Of a stretch of 64,000 nt of DNA, positions 1-7,690 are shown piece by piece. Source of the stretch: Oscillospiraceae bacterium (GTDB lineage: Bacteria; Bacillota; Clostridia; Oscillospirales; Oscillospiraceae); the NCBI GenBank assembly GCA_015068325.1, contig SVKQ01000004.1:1-64000 (forward strand), given 5' to 3'. The stretch's first letter is position 1. Each line of letters opens with the position of its first letter. Both the position numbers and the translations under genes were made by a program. Under the pieces are notes generated by a model, which was not told where the DNA came from, did not search any database, and saw only the letters and a list, made by a program, of their open reading frames with translations.

Positions 1-1
1 G

Positions 2-286
2 ACGGTGGTGGCGAAGCCGGCGATCACGACCCAGCCGAAGAGCGTGAGTGTGACGGCGGGCAAGACGGCGACCTTCAAGGTGGTGGCCAGCGGGACGGGC
101 CTGACATACCAGTGGTACTACAGGACGGGCAGCAGCGGCACGTGGACGAAGGTGAGCAAGAACGGGACGTCGGCCACGTATACGCTGACGACGGCGGCGC
201 GACACAACGGGTACCAGTACCGTTGCCTGGTGAAGAACGACGCAGGCAGCGTGTACAGCAGCGTGGTGACGCTGACGGTGAAGTGA
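2..286 (+). CDS. Ig-like domain surface protein, C-terminal fragment
   Basis: The reading frame is open from the left window edge, so only the last ~94 codons are visible. They form one bacterial immunoglobulin-like domain: a QPKSVSV strand, TAGKTATF, a core Trp in YQWYY, and the C-terminal YxCxVxN-type strand (YQYRCLVKNDAG), ending in TLTV and a lone Lys. Such domains occur as repeats in large secreted adhesins or S-layer-like proteins. There is no LPxTG-type sorting signal or membrane anchor in the visible end. The rest of the protein, and so its function, lies outside the window. Confidence 0.7.
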   Translation, partial: TVVAKPAITTQPKSVSVTAGKTATFKVVASGTGLTYQWYYRTGSSGTWTKVSKNGTSATYTLTTAARHNGYQYRCLVKNDAGSVYSSVVTLTVK

Positions 287-310
287 GCGGCGCAGCCGAG
301 CAGAACAAAC

Positions 311-341
311 GGCGCGGGGAGCGATCCCCGCGCCGTTCTTT
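311..341 (+). terminator. intrinsic terminator after the Ig-like protein
   Basis: A perfect 10-bp GC stem (311-320 with 325-334) with a GCGA tetraloop is followed by GTTCTTTC. It lies 24 bp past the stop codon. Confidence 0.8.
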
Positions 342-472
342 CGGGCGGAATTTGGTGTGTTCGCGGCCTTCTTGACAAATTGCCCAAATTTCATATTGGC
401 AAGAACCATAATTATATATACTTAAACAGGCGTTCCAGCCTGCCAATATTATAATAACGGGAGGATACGGAC

Positions 473-688
473 ATGAAACAGGGCTTGGGCATTCTGCTGA
501 CCCTGGCCCTGCTGCTGTCGACGGTACCGGGTACGGCGATCATGGCATTTTACCGCGTCAACAGCGGCAGAGCATACTATCCAAAGGGAGATTCCACCTG
601 GATGGCCTCCGTGCGGCAGAGCTACGGCGGAATGTTGACCTGGGTCGCCTATTGGCAGGCGGAGAACACTTCTCATATGTTCACATGA
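473..688 (+). CDS. small secreted or membrane protein of unknown function
   Basis: Encodes 71 aa. A GGGAGG-type ribosome site precedes the ATG by a normal distance, and a strong terminator follows the stop, so this is a self-contained small gene. Residues 3-25 are hydrophobic (GILLTLALLLSTV...) and read as a signal peptide or single membrane anchor. The rest is a short polar, aromatic tail (YYPKGDSTW, MLTWVAYW). A TTGACA at 372-377 and a TTGGCA at 396-401 lie upstream, but neither has a convincing -10 partner. I do not recognise the family. Confidence 0.5.
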   Translation: MKQGLGILLTLALLLSTVPGTAIMAFYRVNSGRAYYPKGDSTWMASVRQSYGGMLTWVAYWQAENTSHMFT

Positions 689-725
689 AAAGGATCCCCT
701 GGTGCAACCGGGGGATCCTTTCCTG
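689..725 (+). terminator. intrinsic terminator after the 71-aa ORF
   Basis: An 11-bp stem AAAGGATCCCC (689-699) pairs with 711-721 and runs into T residues. It also lies just past the 3' end of the convergent aldolase gene. Confidence 0.75.
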
Positions 726-746
726 TATATGCACATATGCGGCGGC

Positions 747-1787
747 TTATTTTTCCAGCGCATTCACAGCGTTGCGCAGGGCGTCCACCTGCTTCTGGGT
801 GGTGGCCCAGCTGGAGGCAAAGCGTACACCGGAGTGGGTGGCGTCCACCCGCTCCCAATACTCATAGCCGAAGTTTTTGCCTAGAATGGCCAGTTCCTCG
901 TCGCTCATGATGGGATACTGCTGGTTAGTGGGGGAGTCGAACAGCAGGGGATAGCCGGCGGATACGAAAATATCACGCACCTGGTAGGCCATTTCGTTGG
1001 CGTGGCGGGCGATGCGGAAGTAGAGGTCATCGGTGAACAGGGCATCGAATTGCAGGCCCAGCAGGCGGCCCTTGGCCAGCATGCCGCCCCGCTGCTTCAG
1101 CATAGGCCGGAAGTCCCGCTTTAGGGCGGGGTTCATGATGACCACCGCCTCACCGAACAGGGCGCCCACCTTGGTGCCGCCGATGTAGAACACGTCGCAG
1201 AGGCGGGCCAACTCCGGCAATGTCAGGTCAGCTGCATCAGAGGTGAGACCGTAGCCTAGGCGGGCACCGTCGATGAACAGGTACAGGCCGTATTTGCGGC
1301 AGGTGTTGTACATAGCGGTCAGCTCCGCCTTGGTGTACAGGGTGCCGCCCTCGGTGGGATAGGAGATATAGACCATGCCGGGATAGACGATGTGCTCCAC
1401 ACTCTCGTCGTTGCGGTGCCACTCCACATAGTCGGCCACCTGCCTGGCGGTGATCTTGCCGTTCTCGGCGGGCAGGGCGATGACCTTGTGGCCCGTGGAC
1501 TCGATGGCGCCGGCCTCGTGGCAGTTGATGTGTCCGCTGACGGCGGATACCACGCCCTGATAGGGCCGCAGCACGGCGGCGATAACGGTGGTGTTGGTCT
1601 GGGTGCCGCCCACCAGGAAGTGTACGTCGGCCTCCGGCGCGGCGCAGGCGGCGCGGATCTTCTCCCGGGCGAGATCGCAATAGGGGTCGCAGCCGTAGCC
1701 GATGGTCTGCTCGAGATTGGTGCTGACCAGACGCTCCAGCACGGCGGGATGGGCGCCCTCCAGATAGTCGCTGTTGAAGTGGATCAT
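747..1787 (-). CDS. ltaE: low-specificity L-threonine aldolase (beta-eliminating lyase family)
   Basis: Encodes 346 aa. This fold-type I PLP enzyme would cleave L-threonine/allo-threonine to glycine and acetaldehyde in the cytosol. The N-terminus FNSDYLEGAHPAV, the cofactor-contacting FIDGARLGYG (Asp173) and the Schiff-base lysine in YIGGTKVGALFGE (Lys206) fit the GLY1/LtaE family and its usual ~340-residue length. The frame is open further upstream, but ATG at 1787 has an AGAGGG ribosome site and begins at the conserved N-terminus. Monocistronic, divergent from srtB. Threonine synthesis genes (hom, thrC, thrH) lie a few kb away. Confidence 0.88.
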   Translation of the reverse strand: MIHFNSDYLEGAHPAVLERLVSTNLEQTIGYGCDPYCDLAREKIRAACAAPEADVHFLVGGTQTNTTVIAAVLRPYQGVVSAVSGHINCHEAGAIESTGHKVIALPAENGKITARQVADYVEWHRNDESVEHIVYPGMVYISYPTEGGTLYTKAELTAMYNTCRKYGLYLFIDGARLGYGLTSDAADLTLPELARLCDVFYIGGTKVGALFGEAVVIMNPALKRDFRPMLKQRGGMLAKGRLLGLQFDALFTDDLYFRIARHANEMAYQVRDIFVSAGYPLLFDSPTNQQYPIMSDEELAILGKNFGYEYWERVDATHSGVRFASSWATTQKQVDALRNAVNALEK

Positions 1788-1875
1788 ATGCGTATATCCC
1801 TCTTTCGTTTGCAGATTGCCCCTTTCGCGCCGGTCCGGTGGCGGAGAAGGTGCTGGCGCAAGTGTTCTCTGCCAC

Positions 1876-1904
1876 ATTTTACCGCATCCGGATTCATAAG
1901 TAAA
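1876..1904 (-). promoter_or_regulatory. sigma-A-type promoter of ltaE
   Basis: On the minus strand, -35 TTTACT (1904-1899), a 17-bp spacer and -10 TAAAAT (1881-1876). Confidence 0.55.
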
Positions 1905-1929
1905 GAGTAAACCGCAGCGGAACAGGTGC

Positions 1930-1958
1930 TTGCACAGCGGGAAAATATTTGGTATAAT
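1930..1958 (+). promoter_or_regulatory. sigma-A-type promoter of the sortase gene
   Basis: TTGCAC (1930-1935), a 17-bp spacer and a perfect TATAAT (1953-1958), 31 bp before the chosen ATG. Confidence 0.75.
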
Positions 1959-1989
1959 GCGGTCAGCACAGGAAAGGGAGGGTATGGCA

Positions 1990-2739
1990 ATGAAAAAGGC
2001 ATTATTCTGGATCATCATCGTGGCCTTGCTGGGCGTGTTTGCCTATTCCTCCTATCAAATCGGCGGATATCTGCTGGAGAAACGCCGCAGCGACAAGAGT
2101 GTAGAGGAAGTTGCCCGGTACGTCCGCGTGCCGGATGGCTATGGCGCAAAAAAAGACGGCGTCTCCGACGGGAACGAGGAAGACCCGAACCGGATCGAGG
2201 TGGATTTTGACGCCCTGTGGGAGATCAACAGCGACGTAGTGGCCTGGCTGGTCAGCCCCGACACCGGCATCAACTATCCCGTGCTGCAGGCCCCCGACAA
2301 CGACTACTATCTCCACCGGCTGATCGACGGCAACTGGAACGACAATGGTTCGCTGTTTCTGGACTACCGCTGCAGCGGAGACTTTTCCGATGAGAACAGC
2401 ATCATCTATGGCCACAATATGCGCTCCGGCGCCATGTTCGGCAATCTGGTGAAGTATAAGGATCAGAACTATTACGACGAGCACTCCGACATCTATCTGG
2501 TTACGCCGGAGCGGCAGTACCGGCTGGACCTGTTTGCCGGCTGCATCATCGAATCCGACGCCGATATCTATCAGAACCACGTGTCACAGGAGTATCTGCA
2601 ACGCTGCATCGCCCGGTCCACCTTCCAGCCGGACCACGTGGTGGTGCCGGAGGGGCCGATCCTGACGCTGTCCACCTGCTCCTACGAGTTCCAGAATGCC
2701 CGCTATGTGGTGCTGGGCGTCCTAGTACCCACGGATTGA
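1990..2739 (+). CDS. srtB: class B sortase
   Basis: Encodes 249 aa. A membrane-anchored cysteine transpeptidase expected to attach a surface protein to peptidoglycan. Residues 3-24 form an N-terminal membrane anchor (ALFWIIIVALLGVFAYSSY). The catalytic triad is visible: His142 in IYGHNMRSG, Cys230 in TLSTCSYE and Arg238 in NARYVV. TLSTC followed by Arg eight residues later is the sortase signature, and the long segment before the Cys fits class B. ATG 1990 is preferred over 1984 because it is 7-8 nt from the AAAGGGAGG site. No sorting-signal substrate is seen next to it; the Ig-like protein at the window edge lacks one. Confidence 0.88.
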   Translation: MKKALFWIIIVALLGVFAYSSYQIGGYLLEKRRSDKSVEEVARYVRVPDGYGAKKDGVSDGNEEDPNRIEVDFDALWEINSDVVAWLVSPDTGINYPVLQAPDNDYYLHRLIDGNWNDNGSLFLDYRCSGDFSDENSIIYGHNMRSGAMFGNLVKYKDQNYYDEHSDIYLVTPERQYRLDLFAGCIIESDADIYQNHVSQEYLQRCIARSTFQPDHVVVPEGPILTLSTCSYEFQNARYVVLGVLVPTD

Positions 2740-2751
2740 CGAAACGCACAA

Positions 2752-2789
2752 AACAGCAGCCCTCCGGCGCCTACCGGAGGGCTGCTGTT
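2752..2789. terminator. bidirectional terminator between convergent srtB and the DivIVA-like gene
   Basis: A 16-bp perfect stem (2752-2767 with 2774-2789). The minus-strand side runs into TTTTG, the plus side into TTC, so it should serve mainly the minus-strand gene. Confidence 0.7.
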
Positions 2790-2799
2790 CATATACATA

Positions 2800-3375
2800 T
2801 CATTCATCCAGTGCGCGTTCGGCGTCCTGAAGCTGCTGGGCCAGACGGTCGAAGCCCGCCAAATCCAGCGCATTCAGCGCCTCCTGGGCGGAGCGGAGTT
2901 GCTGCTGCAGGTTCTCCTGAATGGCAGAGTACTCCTGGCGACGTCCGTCGCACCAATCCCTCTGCTGGGCCATCATGTCGTGGAGCTTGGCCACGGCAGA
3001 GGCGCGGAACTCCTCCGTCCGCCGGTGGGCGGAGATCTCGATGTCGGCGATGTGATCCTTCAGCGACTGGTACTCCTGTGCCTGGACACGCAGCTGCTCG
3101 TTCTCGGCGGTCAGCGCCTCCACCTGCCTTGTCAGCTCCTCGGCGCGCACCTGCAGCGTCTCCAGCGCGTCCGCAGTGGGGATATACTTGTCGGCCAGAT
3201 CCCGCAGGGAGGCCAGCTCCTCGCTCATGATCTCGTTGTCCCGGCGCAGCGTTTCGTTGCTGCGGGTCAGTTCGTCCAGGCGTTCTTTGTTCTCCCGGGC
3301 GGTCTTTTCAATGTAGGCGATCACATCCTCGCGGTCGAAGCCGCCGAAGAGGCAGGTCTTGAAGGTGGTAGCCAT
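2800..3375 (-). CDS. DivIVA-domain coiled-coil protein
   Basis: Encodes 191 aa. The N-terminus (FKTCLFGGFDREDVIAYIEK) resembles the DivIVA/GpsB membrane-curvature-binding module. It is followed by long heptad-rich coiled coil from about residue 25 (ENKERLDELTRSNETLRRDNE...) to about residue 185. Proteins of this type act at division sites or cell poles. ATG 3375 is chosen because an AGGAGG site precedes it; the upstream in-frame extension is A+T-rich noncoding sequence. Single gene convergent with srtB. Assignment to DivIVA, GpsB or another coiled-coil organiser cannot be settled here. Confidence 0.7.
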   Translation of the reverse strand: MATTFKTCLFGGFDREDVIAYIEKTARENKERLDELTRSNETLRRDNEIMSEELASLRDLADKYIPTADALETLQVRAEELTRQVEALTAENEQLRVQAQEYQSLKDHIADIEISAHRRTEEFRASAVAKLHDMMAQQRDWCDGRRQEYSAIQENLQQQLRSAQEALNALDLAGFDRLAQQLQDAERALDE

Positions 3376-3530
3376 ATCGATATCCTCCTGTAAAAGCGTG
3401 TCATTTTTTGTTATACCATAGCACAATCGTGGAGAATTTACAAGAGAGAAGAAAAAAATCGTGAAAAGCAAAAAATGCGCTTGCAATTTGGGCAACGTTA
3501 TGTTATTATAATCAAGCTGTTCCGGAAGAT

Positions 3531-3607
3531 GCGCCGTTAGCTCAGCTGGATAGAGCGTCTGGCTACGGACCAGAAGGCCGGGGGTTCGAATCCCTCACGG
3601 CGTGCCA
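3531..3607 (+). tRNA. tRNA-Arg (anticodon ACG), CCA encoded
   Basis: 77 nt. The acceptor stem GCGCCGT pairs with ACGGCGT (one G-U pair), the D-arm contains TAGCTCAG, the anticodon stem TCTGG/CCAGA encloses CTACGGA (anticodon ACG), and the T-arm reads GGGGGTTCGAATCCCTC. Discriminator G and an encoded CCA follow. A TATAAT at 3507-3512 is correctly placed as its -10 element. Confidence 0.96.
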
Positions 3608-3644
3608 AAAGATCCATACCGCATGTGCGGTATGGATCTTTTGT
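3608..3644 (+). terminator. terminator directly after tRNA-Arg
   Basis: The stem AAAGATCCATACCGCA pairs with TGCGGTATGGATCTTT around a very small loop, and the right arm ends in TTTTG. Confidence 0.8.
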
Positions 3645-3824
3645 TATGGCTTCTGCCGTTTGAAGGATTCGAAACAAACTCCGAAGGCGGGCGGTGTCAC
3701 CGCGCCGGCTTCGGCCGCAAAGCGCGCCCAAATAACCTCGTAGATTTCTGGACAAACTATGATTGAGGGAGAATAGCGTTATAGCATGATTGGCCCTGCC
3801 GCGAGGAAAAGAGAATCACTATAT

Positions 3825-3982
3825 GCGGCCACCAATATCCCGGAGTTCAGCATGGACCTGAAGACCTACTGCCCCATGGGCCGCGCAGGTCGTCCGGGCG
3901 AGCTGGGCGGCGCTGTGATCTACTTCGCCTCTCCTATACCTCCGGCTATACCACGCAGCTGCTGACCATCGACGGCGGCTGG
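3825..3982 (+). pseudogene. remnant of a short-chain dehydrogenase/reductase gene (3' end only, frameshifted)
   Basis: Reading from 3825 gives ATNIPEFSMDLKTYC then PMGRAGRPGELGGAVIYFAS. This is the SDR C-terminal 'PMGRxGxPxEhaxAVxFLAS' segment. Near 3928-3935 the frame must shift to continue as SYTSGYTTQLLTIDGGW, the usual SDR terminus. The NAD-binding N-terminal half is missing. About 180 bp between the tRNA terminator and this fragment (3645-3824) hold nothing recognisable. The fragment probably marks a deletion scar beside the tRNA gene. Confidence 0.6.
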
Positions 3983-4020
3983 GCGACCATCCGACCACTT
4001 GTCCCTGCAAGCAGAAGAAA

Positions 4021-4050
4021 GCCGCTGGGCATACAGCGCCCGGCGGCTTT
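4021..4050. terminator. terminator downstream of asd
   Basis: Stem GCCGCTGGGC (4021-4030) pairs with 4038-4047 (one G-U pair). The plus side runs into TTTTG; the minus side, which serves asd, runs into TTTCTTCT. Confidence 0.6.
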
Positions 4051-4072
4051 TGTCATACAGGGATATATCCGG

Positions 4073-5074
4073 CTACAGCAGCAGTTCGGCAATCTGCACG
4101 GTGTTGGTGGCGGCACCCTTGCGCACCTGGTCGCCGCAGCACCAAAGATTCAGACCGCGCGGGTCGGTCAAGTCGTCGCGGATACGGCCCACGAAGACCA
4201 GGTCCTGGTCGGAGGTATCCAGCGGCATAGGATAGATGTTGTGCGGCAGATCGTCCACCAGCCGGCAGCCCGGTGCGGCGGCGATCAGCTCCCGGGCCCG
4301 TTCCACGCTGATTTTCTCCTTCGTCCGCAGCACCACAGAGACGCTGTGGCTGCGTACCACCGGCACCCGGACGCAGGTGCAGCTGACCAGTAGCTCCGGC
4401 AGATGCAGGATCTTTCGTCCCTCGTTCTGCATCTTCATCTCCTCGCTGGTGTAGCCCCTGTACTGCTCACCGCCGATCTGCGGGATCACGTTGTAGGCGA
4501 TCTGATAGGCGAACACCTTCGGCTCATATGTTTCGCCCCGTTGCAGCGCCTGCACCTCGGCCTCCAGCTCCAGGGGACCAGCGGCGCCTGCACCGCTGGT
4601 GGCCTGATAGGAGGAGGCGATGATGGCCTCGATGGGACTCTCCTGCGCCAGCGCGTGGATGGCCACCAGCGTGACGATGGTGGTGCAATTGGGGTTGGAG
4701 ATGATGCCGCTGTGCCACCGGACGTCCTCGGGGTTGATCTCAGGAATCACCAGCGGCACCTTAGGGTCCAGACGGAAGGCGCTGGAGTTGTCTACAAACA
4801 CCGCCCCGGCGTCTGTGATTGCCGGAGCGAAACGCCGGGCGATGTCGTTTTCGGCGGCGCCCAGCACGATGTCGAGTCCCGCGAAAGCATTGTCACCGGC
4901 CTCCGCGATAGGGATCTCCTCGTTCCGAAAGCGGATGAGGCTGCCGGCACTGCGGGCGGAGGCGATGGGGCGCAGCTCCGCCACAGGGAAATCACGTTCA
5001 GCCAGGATCTTGATCATCTCGCGGCCCACAGCGCCCGTGGCGCCCAGCACGCCGACTTTGACTTGTTTCTTCAT
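4073..5074 (-). CDS. asd: aspartate-semialdehyde dehydrogenase
   Basis: Encodes 333 aa. Reduces L-aspartyl-4-phosphate to aspartate semialdehyde with NADPH, the branch point to lysine/diaminopimelate and homoserine. The N-terminal nucleotide-binding glycine motif is VGVLGATGAVGREM (residues 7-20), and the nucleophile Cys130 lies in SNPNCTT. Length is typical. Its ATG overlaps the lysC stop by 4 nt (ATGA), so the two are translationally coupled. It is the last gene of hom-lysC-asd and is followed by a terminator. Confidence 0.95.
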   Translation of the reverse strand: MKKQVKVGVLGATGAVGREMIKILAERDFPVAELRPIASARSAGSLIRFRNEEIPIAEAGDNAFAGLDIVLGAAENDIARRFAPAITDAGAVFVDNSSAFRLDPKVPLVIPEINPEDVRWHSGIISNPNCTTIVTLVAIHALAQESPIEAIIASSYQATSGAGAAGPLELEAEVQALQRGETYEPKVFAYQIAYNVIPQIGGEQYRGYTSEEMKMQNEGRKILHLPELLVSCTCVRVPVVRSHSVSVVLRTKEKISVERARELIAAAPGCRLVDDLPHNIYPMPLDTSDQDLVFVGRIRDDLTDPRGLNLWCCGDQVRKGAATNTVQIAELLL

Positions 5075-6396
5075 AGCACATGCTCCTTTATAAAGCTGTC
5101 GTACAGGGTGCGGATCGTCTGCTCAAAGTCCTTTTCTTCCACACCTACGATGATGTTCAGTTCCTCCGGCCCCTGGGAGATCATGCGGATGTTGACGCCG
5201 TTCTCACCCAGCTTGGCGAAGATCTTGCCAGATACGCCGGGGCGATACGCCATCTTCCGGCCCACCGCCGCCACCACGGCGATGTGGTCGGTGACGGTGA
5301 TCTTGTCCGGCTGCACCGCCTTCTGCAGCTCGCCCAGCAGCTCGTAGATCTGCCCGCCCACCTTGTCGGTGGAGATGACAGGGGAGACGATGTCAATGCC
5401 GGAGGGAATGTACTCGATGTTGACGCCGTGCTTGGCCAGAATTTCCAGGATCTGCAGCAGTACGCCCGGCTCGGAGGACATGCCGGACTTGGCGATGGTG
5501 ATGATGGAATACCCCTTTTTGCCGGCGATGCCGGTGATGAAGCTGCCGTCGGCGTCCTCATCGCGGATGGAATCCAGGATCAGGGTGCCGGGTTGGTCGG
5601 GCCGGTTGGTGTTGCGGATATTCAGGGGAATGTCCTTTTCCCGGATGGGGAAGATGGTACCTTCGTGGAGCACCTGGGCGCCGATGTAACTGAGCTCCCG
5701 CAGCTCGCTGAAGGTCAGCCGGCGGATCGGCGCAGGGTCGGTGACGATGCGGGGATCCGCCATCAGGATGCCGTCCACATCTGTCCAGTTCTCATAGACC
5801 TCCGCGTCCAGCGCGGCGGCCGCCAGCGCGCCGGTAATGTCGCTGCCGCCACGGGCAAAGGTGCGGATGCTGCCGTCCGGCATGACGCCGTAAAACCCGG
5901 GGATCACCACACTGCGCCCGCCGGATGCCGCCTGCAGCGCCGCGTAGGAGGCGTCCTGATCCACCGTGCCGTCAAAGCGGAAGCGGACCCACCGGGCCGC
6001 ATCCACAAAGGCGTAACCTAGATATTCCGCCATCAGCCGGGCGGTGAAATATTCGCCCCGGGAAGCCAGCTCGTCCCTGGAGACGGCGCCGGCGGCCATC
6101 CGTTTCCGCAGGGTGTCAAATTCTCCGGACAGATCCGTGGCCAATCCGCAGCCCTGTGCGATCTCGCTGAAGCGGGAGCGGATCATGTCAAAAATATCGT
6201 CGTACTCCACGCCGTACTGGATATGGGCGGCGCAGAGATACAACAGGTCGGTAATCTTGTGATCGCCGGAAAATCGCTTTCCCGGCGCCGAGACCACCAC
6301 CACCCGTCGGGCCGGGTCGGCCCGGACGATGGAGCGTACCTTTTCGAATTGGGCGGCGTCTGCGCAGGATGAGCCGCCGAATTTCAATACCTTCAC
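5071..6396 (-). CDS. lysC: aspartate kinase, monofunctional with C-terminal ACT domains
   Basis: Encodes 441 aa. Phosphorylates L-aspartate in the first step of the lysine/threonine/methionine pathway. The N-terminus VKVLKFGGSSCADA is the kinase signature, FARGGSDITGALAA is a substrate-site motif, and the C-terminal ~150 residues carry tandem ACT-type segments (GYSIITIAKSGM..., ITVTDHIAVVAAVG...), so end-product feedback is likely. The start is GTG 6396, placed 6 nt after AGAAAGAAGG and beginning exactly at the conserved KVLKFGGSS. Spacing to hom is 16 nt and it overlaps asd by 4 nt. Confidence 0.93.
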   Translation of the reverse strand: MKVLKFGGSSCADAAQFEKVRSIVRADPARRVVVVSAPGKRFSGDHKITDLLYLCAAHIQYGVEYDDIFDMIRSRFSEIAQGCGLATDLSGEFDTLRKRMAAGAVSRDELASRGEYFTARLMAEYLGYAFVDAARWVRFRFDGTVDQDASYAALQAASGGRSVVIPGFYGVMPDGSIRTFARGGSDITGALAAAALDAEVYENWTDVDGILMADPRIVTDPAPIRRLTFSELRELSYIGAQVLHEGTIFPIREKDIPLNIRNTNRPDQPGTLILDSIRDEDADGSFITGIAGKKGYSIITIAKSGMSSEPGVLLQILEILAKHGVNIEYIPSGIDIVSPVISTDKVGGQIYELLGELQKAVQPDKITVTDHIAVVAAVGRKMAYRPGVSGKIFAKLGENGVNIRMISQGPEELNIIVGVEEKDFEQTIRTLYDSFIKEHVL

Positions 6397-6412
6397 TGTG
6401 TGACCTTCTTTC

Positions 6413-7516
6413 TCATGTGGGATCGGCGATGCGGGCCAGTACGGCGGTGGGATCCTCCCGCCGCAGGGCTGCGTAGCGGGCAAAGGCATCCGCTACCGTG
6501 TCCTCGGCGGTCTGATATACCCCTCCTGCGCGGAAGAGCCACCGTCCGCTGACGGCACCGTTGTCCACGGCGCAGGGTCGGGCCGTATCGGTGTAGTATC
6601 CCCGGGCACCGCCCATGATGGCGCGGCAATCGGCCAGCAGGTTGGAGGCGGTAGGGAAGCCCCCGGCCCCGGCCCCGGAGAAGCTCTGCCGTCCGATGCG
6701 CCGTCCGCACAGGGAGATCAGATTGCCGGTGCCGCCGGTGCAGGCCTCAGGCGCACCGGCGGGGAAGAGTGTGGGGCAAACCCAAGCTGCCACTCTGTCG
6801 CCCCGGCGCTCTGCTCTGGCAATCAGCTTCCAGACCGATCCCTGCTGCCGGGCCATCTCGATGTCACCGGCGGTGACAGAGGAGATGCCCACGCAGGGGA
6901 TATCCGACTCCCGCAGCGAGATGCCGAAGGCCAGATCTGCCGACAGCACCAGCTTGCGCCGGGCGTCCAGCCCTTCGATATCCGCCGTGGGATCCGCCTC
7001 TGCAAACCCCAGCGTCTGTGCACGAACCAGCGTGTCGGCAAAATCGGCGCCCTGTTCTGTCATGGCGGAGAGGATAAAGTTGGTGGTGCCGTTCACGATC
7101 CCGTCCACCGATACGATCTCGTCCACGACGGCGGCGCGGGCCAGGGAGGTGAGCCACGGGATGCCGCCTCCCGCCGCCGCGGTGCAGCGCAGCGCAGTGC
7201 CGGAGGCAGTGGACAGCGCCAGCAGCTCGTCGTAGTGGGCACACATCACCTGCTTGTTGGCGGTGGCCACGTGCTTGCCGGCGCGCAGCGCAGCAGAGAT
7301 ATAGTCAAATGCCGGCCGATCGCCGCCGATGGCCTCGGCGATGATGTCGATGGTGGGGTCCGCCAGCAGCTCGCTGAAGTCCGCCGTGACGCGGCAGTCC
7401 AGCTCCGGCCGGGGCCGGCGGGAGAGGACGGCGACTACCTGTATGTCGCTCTGCTGTGCGGCCAACTGGTAGAAATGGGAACCCACCGTGCCGAAGCCCA
7501 GCAGTCCGATGCGCAT
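6413..7516 (-). CDS. hom: homoserine dehydrogenase, short form
   Basis: Encodes 367 aa. Reduces aspartate semialdehyde to homoserine. The Rossmann motif is GLLGFGTVGSH at the N-terminus; ATANKQVM and GIVNGTTNFILSAM are the family signatures, and the catalytic region GFAEADPTADIEGLDARRK is intact. Firmicute Hom is usually about 400-435 aa with a C-terminal ACT domain. This one stops after the catalytic domain, so threonine feedback through ACT is not expected. ATG 7516 has an AGAGAGGTG site. First gene of hom-lysC-asd, divergent from thrC. Confidence 0.92.
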   Translation of the reverse strand: MRIGLLGFGTVGSHFYQLAAQQSDIQVVAVLSRRPRPELDCRVTADFSELLADPTIDIIAEAIGGDRPAFDYISAALRAGKHVATANKQVMCAHYDELLALSTASGTALRCTAAAGGGIPWLTSLARAAVVDEIVSVDGIVNGTTNFILSAMTEQGADFADTLVRAQTLGFAEADPTADIEGLDARRKLVLSADLAFGISLRESDIPCVGISSVTAGDIEMARQQGSVWKLIARAERRGDRVAAWVCPTLFPAGAPEACTGGTGNLISLCGRRIGRQSFSGAGAGGFPTASNLLADCRAIMGGARGYYTDTARPCAVDNGAVSGRWLFRAGGVYQTAEDTVADAFARYAALRREDPTAVLARIADPT

Positions 7517-7573
7517 ATCACAATCACCTCTCTTTGTACAATTCCACCATAAATGTCTTTCTATAAAAAACAC

Positions 7574-7602
7574 TTGACTTTTACGTGAGAACAATATAAC
7601 AT
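7574..7602 (+). promoter_or_regulatory. possible thrC promoter
   Basis: TTGACT (7574-7579) with TAACAT 17 bp downstream (7597-7602); TATAAC at 7595-7600 is an alternative -10 with a 15-bp spacer. It lies within the A+T-rich hom/thrC divergent region. Confidence 0.35.
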
Positions 7603-7690
7603 GTTCCCTGTGAAAATGCAACAGAAACTTTGCCGGTAGTCAACAAAAAAGTCAATGCCGACAGAGCGGGATTTTGGAGGAAACGATCAA

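Noticed and set aside
3537..3755. Minus-strand ORF of 72 aa ending in EGFEPPAFWSVARRSIQLS
   Set aside because: It is the antisense of tRNA-Arg and its terminator. The same false protein is often annotated opposite tRNA genes in many genomes.
3531..4020. tRNA-Arg as an integration site with attL/attR
   Set aside because: No repeat of the tRNA 3' end is found in the following 500 bp and no integrase is present, so only a decayed gene can be claimed.
7517..7690. Riboswitch or T-box in the hom/thrC divergent region
   Set aside because: No T-box consensus, no lysine-riboswitch core and no terminator hairpin could be found; only promoter-like A+T-rich sequence.
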